DNA from: Holacanthus passer
Taxonomy: Eukaryota; Chordata; Actinopteri; Pomacanthidae
NCBI GenBank assembly: GCA_025331565.1
Contig: JAFREQ010000156.1
Location: forward strand, 161,001-225,000
Length of the DNA stretch: 64,000 nucleotides
Direction: 5' to 3'
The notes beneath the pieces were generated by a model. That model searched no databases and had not been told where the DNA came from. It worked only from the letters and a program-made list of their open reading frames with translations. Every line of letters starts with the position of its first letter. Position 1 is the stretch's first letter. Below are positions 60,101-64,000 of this stretch, piece by piece. Position numbers and translations under genes: made by a program.

Positions 60101-62842
60101 TCTGAGCTGCTCTCTCTGCTCTGCTGTCAGCACTGCAGAGCACTCTGGCTCCCCCTCTGCACAAGAGGACACATTACAGGTCAGGAGTCTTCATCCAGTT
60201 TACAAAAAAACAGATTATCAACCAGCATACATTTGAGGATTAACACTGAACCTATTCACCACTGAGGGGTTGAAACATTTGTATAATAAAAATATAATAT
60301 CTATTTACACCAAATTCATTTCACCAATGTTTCTTTGAAATAAAAATGTCTAAATATACTGGCTGCCCGACTGCTGAAGTTTGACCTGGACAGGCTGAGA
60401 GTTAATGTGACCTTCAGCACCTTCTCTTCAACATGGTGAGTTCCAATCATATTGTGCTTTAGGACTCTTCAGTGATTATAGACTAAAATGTTCTTTCACA
60501 ACTCAAAACTATCTAACTACAATAAAGAAAGAGTTGTCTTTCAGCTTGACTCCAGCTTCTTTTTGCTTCATTTATTTCTGGCTTTGTTCAGCAGCTGTCT
60601 GACATCTCATTTTGTCAGTTTAACGGAGTATAGATCTGCCAGGAACCAAACAGGACAAACGACACAGATGCCTGAAAAATGTACAAATCCTTAGTGATAA
60701 CGAATGAAAATACTATTGTAGATTATTATTGGTGGTAAAATGTTGTTGACACAAAAATAAAACTTGTATTTTCCTGTAAAGTGAGTTCACGGTTTTGTAA
60801 AGTGATGGAGGCTTGTTTACTTTCATCTATGATTCATCTTCAAGTAGGATTGAGGATCGAAGGTCATTCATACCGTTTTCAGACTCCTCCGGCTCTTCAG
60901 CATCTTCTTCCTCATCTTCTTCTTCAGGCTGCTTTTTGATGACTAAACACAACACAAGTGATGTTTTTTCTTTCATCTACTCTCTAACCAATCGATCAAT
61001 CAGCACATCAATCAGTGGATCAATAGTGTGTGTCCTACCTCTCTCTACACTCTGTGGGATGACACCTGTCTTGTCTTTGATTGGCAGCAGATGGATCACT
61101 TCCTTCTCCTCCGTCCTCGCCATCTTCCTGGGAACTTTCTCGTAACTCCGAACCACCTCAGAGCTCCGCTTCCTACCGCCGTGCACTGGCCCGCTGGGAC
61201 AGCCCACCACACAAAACAAACACACCTCAGTCAGTGTGTTTGTTCTCTACGTCTACAGTCAAATGTATGAAAAGTTTTCTACAAACAAATAAGATTGTGT
61301 GTTTACCATGACGACAGATCTCTGGTGATGAAGGAAGCTTGACGAGCCATGACGCTCATCTGCTGCAGATCTTCATCCTCTAACATGTCTGTCGGCAAAC
61401 TATCCAGGAATTCCTCCTCATCCTCCTCTTCCTCTGTCAGAGACATTCAAACCATCAGGACAGGTGAGAAACAACTCTGAGCAGTGCATTGTATGGACGT
61501 AAAATGTGAAAAAAATCTGGTGTTATCTCCTTAGGATTTCATCACTATGGGATTTAATCTCATCAGACACACCTGAAATTGAAAGAGCACAAAGATGTTG
61601 AGGGAAAGACAGTTTGATTGAATTAAACTGGGTTAAAGGCAGGATTATGGGAAAGTCTGTGATGCTGCTTTCAGGTGTCATGAGATGTTTAAAGCTGTGC
61701 AGCCACGAGGGAGTAGAGCTGCAAACAGGACAAACCCATTTGGAAAGATCTGCTCTGTTATGGATTTGTTTCAGTTGGACTCTTAACGCTGAAAATCAAG
61801 GTTTTACACCAATCAGCCAATCAGCAGCCCGCTCTCACCAGGTCTCTTCCTGTACGTCTCCAGTGGGCGGGGCGTCCTGATGGCGGCATCCTTCACCGCC
61901 TGTCTCAGCTTCTTGTGCTCTTTACGCTGCTTCTTGGCGACGTTCTGCTGTTTAAACTGACGGTTCTTCAGTTTGTTCTCCAGCTTCACATCACTCGTCT
62001 TCAGCAGGCGGCGGAACGTCGGCCGGCGCTTCTTTGACCGAGGCTGGAGGAGGGAAGGAGTGAGGGAAGGACGGAAGGCAGAAAGGAAAGGAAACAAGAG
62101 TTCAACTTATACAACATCGGTGTGTTTCTGCAGATAAATCACACAGAAATCAAAGTCTTCACTACAAATTAAAGAGGCTTCTACCTGTACATTATACATT
62201 ATGATATGTGTTTTGTGTAACTGTAACTCAGAAACACTCGATCTCGTATTTTGAAAGTGTTGCTTTGTCAGAGTGGCACAACAGACGTGTTTTAGTATCA
62301 ATCTTTTTATTGTATTAGTATGATATTTTGTCCATTAAATTAATTCATCAACCAACAAACTGCTCATTTTTAGAAAATGATATAAAAATATAAACTGCAT
62401 AATAATAGAAAGAATAAAACCAATCAAATTAAATATAGCATCACATCATGACAGGTAATATAATAAAAGAGGTTTATCAATTCAATTGAAAATGGGATGA
62501 TTCTCACATCAGAATATTTGGTGTTTTTCTGGAAGAATGATTAATAATAATCAAGAGATCTGAGTCACTTTGATCTGTGTAAAATAAAACCAGCTGAAAC
62601 TTCTTTGACCTGATGACCTGTATGTAACTGTGTGTATATTCAGAATAAAATCTCCCTGGTTAATATTTTCAGGAGATTCAGGACGTTTTTCCACCATGTT
62701 CATCACAGTTTGTCTCCTGGAAACATGGAACCTAAAACTCGTGGATTTTTCTCTGGACTCTGGTGGAAGCCTGTAAAGATGATGTTTGGTTTCTGGTCTG
62801 AAACTGAGGTTTGAACCTTCCGGTCAGACTCACCGGACCCAT
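54863..62842 (-). CDS. noc3l: NOC3-like nucleolar complex protein
   Basis: Coding exons read downward: 62842-62834, 62043-61839, 61433-61307, 61193-61039, 60942-60874, 60156-60026, 59909-59748, 59409-59316, 59230-59055, 58401-58273, 58185-58054, 57705-57625, 57526-57426, 57341-57269, 57177-57114, 56984-56913, 56572-56391, 55977-55849, 55737-55640, 55211-55127 and 54988-54863. They give 799 aa, against 800 in human, with frame kept at all 20 junctions. The N-terminus is basic (RSKKRRPTFRRLLKTSDVKL), followed by acidic stretches, then the conserved Noc3 region (LREFEEGLVSQYKFYLEDLE, LPHFNFHNNIIVILVPLMND) and the CBF/Noc-type C-terminal region (LLPAVLEGLAN, PELDEPEHCNAQNTALWEL). The protein works in nucleolar 60S pre-ribosome maturation and replication licensing. 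Exon 1 codes only three residues (MGP). The last residues, THTQSEH, run into microsatellite sequence. Confidence 0.96.
55801..55846 (-). repeat. (CA)n in transcript sense, starting at the noc3l exon 18 donor
   Basis: Plus-strand (GT)n of 46 bp gives (CA)n in noc3l RNA immediately after the donor GTAC of exon 18. Confidence 0.9.
55983..56023 (-). repeat. (UG)n in transcript sense, just before the noc3l exon 18 acceptor
   Basis: Plus-strand (AC)n of about 41 bp gives (UG)n in noc3l RNA a few nt before the acceptor 'tctcag' of exon 18. Confidence 0.9.
57065..57113 (-). repeat. (GT)n tract that forms the start of noc3l intron 15
   Basis: The exon 15 donor is the first unit of about 24 GT repeats in transcript sense, so the exact donor register is ambiguous except by frame. 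Confidence 0.85.
58395..59010 (-). repeat. 46-bp minisatellite made of noc3l exon-10 splice junction copies
   Basis: About 13-14 units of 46 bp (starts at 58395, 58441, 58487, 58533, 58579, 58625, 58671, 58717, 58753 and so on; two units are shortened). They fill intron 9 from exon 10 to within about 45 bp of exon 9. In transcript sense each unit contains gcgttacag|gtgtcag|gtatgt, the same junction as the true exon 10 start at 58401. Only the last copy continues into coding sequence. Confidence 0.93.
59629..59667 (-). repeat. duplicate of the noc3l exon 6 acceptor, placed in intron 7
   Basis: About 37 bp nearly identical to 60141-60178 (about two mismatches), including tgtgcag|AGGGGGAGCCAGAG. 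It copies the acceptor and first codons of exon 6 but is followed by unrelated sequence. Confidence 0.85.
59917..59938 (-). repeat. (TG)n before the noc3l exon 7 acceptor
   Basis: In transcript sense, (TG)n then 'taatcag' precedes exon 7 at 59909. Confidence 0.85.
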
Positions 62843-63294
62843 CGCGGCTCAACGCGTCCGGAGCAGCTTCAGACCGAAGCTTGATCAGATTTCCTCGGTG
62901 TCTCTGATCAACTGTGTCCGTATGTTCTGGTGGAAAAGCTGCACTTTGTTTTCACACGTGTGTCGATCAGATAACCAGATTCACATCAGTAACCCGGAAA
63001 CACTAAACCCAAATTCTCCACTGACGAGACAACAGCGACACCAACGGCCGGAGGTCAAATTACACGAAACAGTCAGTGACTCAAAAATCGACCGGATTAC
63101 TATTATTATTGTTGTTGCTGTTATTTAGTTTAGTAAATTAGTACGAGAGAGATACAAATTTGAAGACACAGAGCAGAAATAAACTAAAATAAAAAATACT
63201 TTACTTTAAAGGTTTGTAAATTGATCATTGGTCAAGTTTCCTAGAAAGAACTATAGTGTGACAGATTATAGAAGTTCAGGTCATCTTTTAATGC
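62843..63294. other. noc3l upstream region
   Basis: CpG-containing sequence at 62843-62890 (gcggctcaacgcgtccgg) is the likely noc3l 5' UTR and promoter. No TATA box is seen. The rest is AT-rich up to the 3' end of the next gene. Confidence 0.45.
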
Positions 63295-63300
63295 TTTATT
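63295..63300 (-). terminator. polyadenylation signal of the unidentified gene at 63469-63693
   Basis: Minus-strand AATAAA about 170 nt after the TGA at 63469. Confidence 0.5.
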
Positions 63301-63468
63301 ACAGAAACTCAGAGTGCAAAATATAAAATAAACAAAAAACGACATTTTACTTTCTATCACATGACATCATTTTAAATAAATTAGCACAGAAAGGTTCAGA
63401 ATATAAAGTTGAGTTCAGAAGCTTCAATAACACATTTTTAAATGAAACACATAAAAACTGACAGTGGA

Positions 63469-63693
63469 TCAGCAGCTGTTCCTCTCTGATTCTCTGCAGG
63501 AAGACAAAACCTGAGAGAGAAAAACAACAATTCACTGAAGCGCCTTATTATTTTTATTTTCTTTTATATCTGTCTGTCATGTAACTCACCTCAATCCACT
63601 TCCTGTTCCCACTCAGCATGGGCGAGGCCAAGATGCAGGAGAACAGCCTATCAGAGAGCAGCTCTTCATCAGGAAGGCGGGACAGGAACTGAG
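63469..63693 (-). CDS. last two exons of an unidentified gene (continues beyond window)
   Basis: The penultimate exon 63693-63590 reads FLSRLPDEELLSDRLFSC, then ILASPMLSGNRKWIE, with a good acceptor (ccctccag) and donor (GAG|GTGAGT). The terminal exon 63510-63469 reads VLSSCRESERNSC followed by TGA, with acceptor ctctctcag and a polyadenylation signal downstream. An alternative acceptor five bases in (63688) is possible. The peptide is well ordered and amphipathic, but I do not recognise the family. It is co-oriented with noc3l and ends about 0.6 kb upstream of the noc3l ATG. Confidence 0.55.
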
Positions 63694-63699
63694 CTGGAG

Positions 63700-64000
63700 G
63701 GAACACAACAGAACAGGATAGAACAGTTTTCCAACAGGGTCAGAGCCTCCACATGATGGAGTGATTGTGCACTTAATAATAACACTTCATAGCGGAACAG
63801 TACGATTACGTCACCTGACAGGAGTCCAAAACAAAACTCAAGTTTCTCAGAACTGGTCGAAGTGAAGTCTGAAGTCACCTGAGACGATTTCAAATTGAGC
63901 CTCAAAGTCACCTGAAATGAGTCCGGGTCAAGTAACATGTCTTGACGAGTCATTTGCTGGTGTTTTATGCCTCGTCTCGCTGATTGGCCACTGTGTCAGT
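63700..64000. other. repeat-like intron sequence
   Basis: Repeated 'caggtgac' and 'gactcgtcaagacatg' phrases look like a dispersed fish repeat inside an intron of the unidentified gene. No exon is recognised to the window end. Confidence 0.35.

Overview
The window is vertebrate nuclear DNA, almost certainly from a ray-finned (teleost) fish. Genes have many short exons with GT-AG introns. The intervening DNA is rich in (CA/TG)n microsatellites and in repeat families I recognise from teleosts: relics of several LINE types, a Penelope-like relic, a Tc1-type inverted terminal repeat and TGGTGGAA-ended elements. The gene order matches the human chromosome 10q23 neighbourhood (RNLS, acid lipases, ANKRD22, STAMBPL1, ACTA2, CH25H), joined to NOC3L. 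All exon chains were read by eye from splice signals, frame continuity and remembered vertebrate homologues; no database search was run.

Layout: 1-94 (-) first coding exon of renalase (rnls); 1251-7892 (+) an acid lipase (lipf/lipa type), head to head with rnls; 10444-14880 (-) ankrd22; about 16440-29222 (+) stambpl1 (AMSH-like deubiquitinase); 32019-39440 (-) smooth-muscle actin acta2 with its untranslated first exon; 52459-53452 (-) cholesterol 25-hydroxylase ch25h; 54863-62842 (-) noc3l, complete in 21 coding exons; 63469-63693 (-) the last two exons of a gene I cannot identify. Reconstructed lengths are 410 aa (lipase), 191 (ankrd22), 439 (stambpl1), 377 (acta2), 252 (ch25h) and 799 (noc3l). 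All are close to the human lengths, and every internal splice junction keeps frame.

The genes do not form a pathway. They are a conserved linkage group with separate roles: flavoprotein oxidase, lipid hydrolysis, ankyrin-repeat membrane protein, K63-ubiquitin removal, contractile actin, oxysterol synthesis and ribosome biogenesis. No fas gene is recognisable between acta2 and ch25h, although in human it lies next to ACTA2.

The most interesting sequence is where repeats meet splicing. noc3l intron 9 is almost wholly a 46-bp minisatellite in which every unit copies the exon-10 splice junction. noc3l exon 18 is flanked by complementary (UG)n and (CA)n tracts. A second noc3l intron holds a duplicated decoy acceptor. 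Several acceptors follow TG repeats, and two follow pyrimidine tracts of roughly 170-220 nt. ch25h, intronless in human, has an intron that cuts its second histidine box. One ankrd22 intron appears to start with GC. Eight matches to the CTCF core run through the window, including a perfect one on the lipase stop codon and a divergent pair beside a perfect 18-bp hairpin between acta2 and ch25h.
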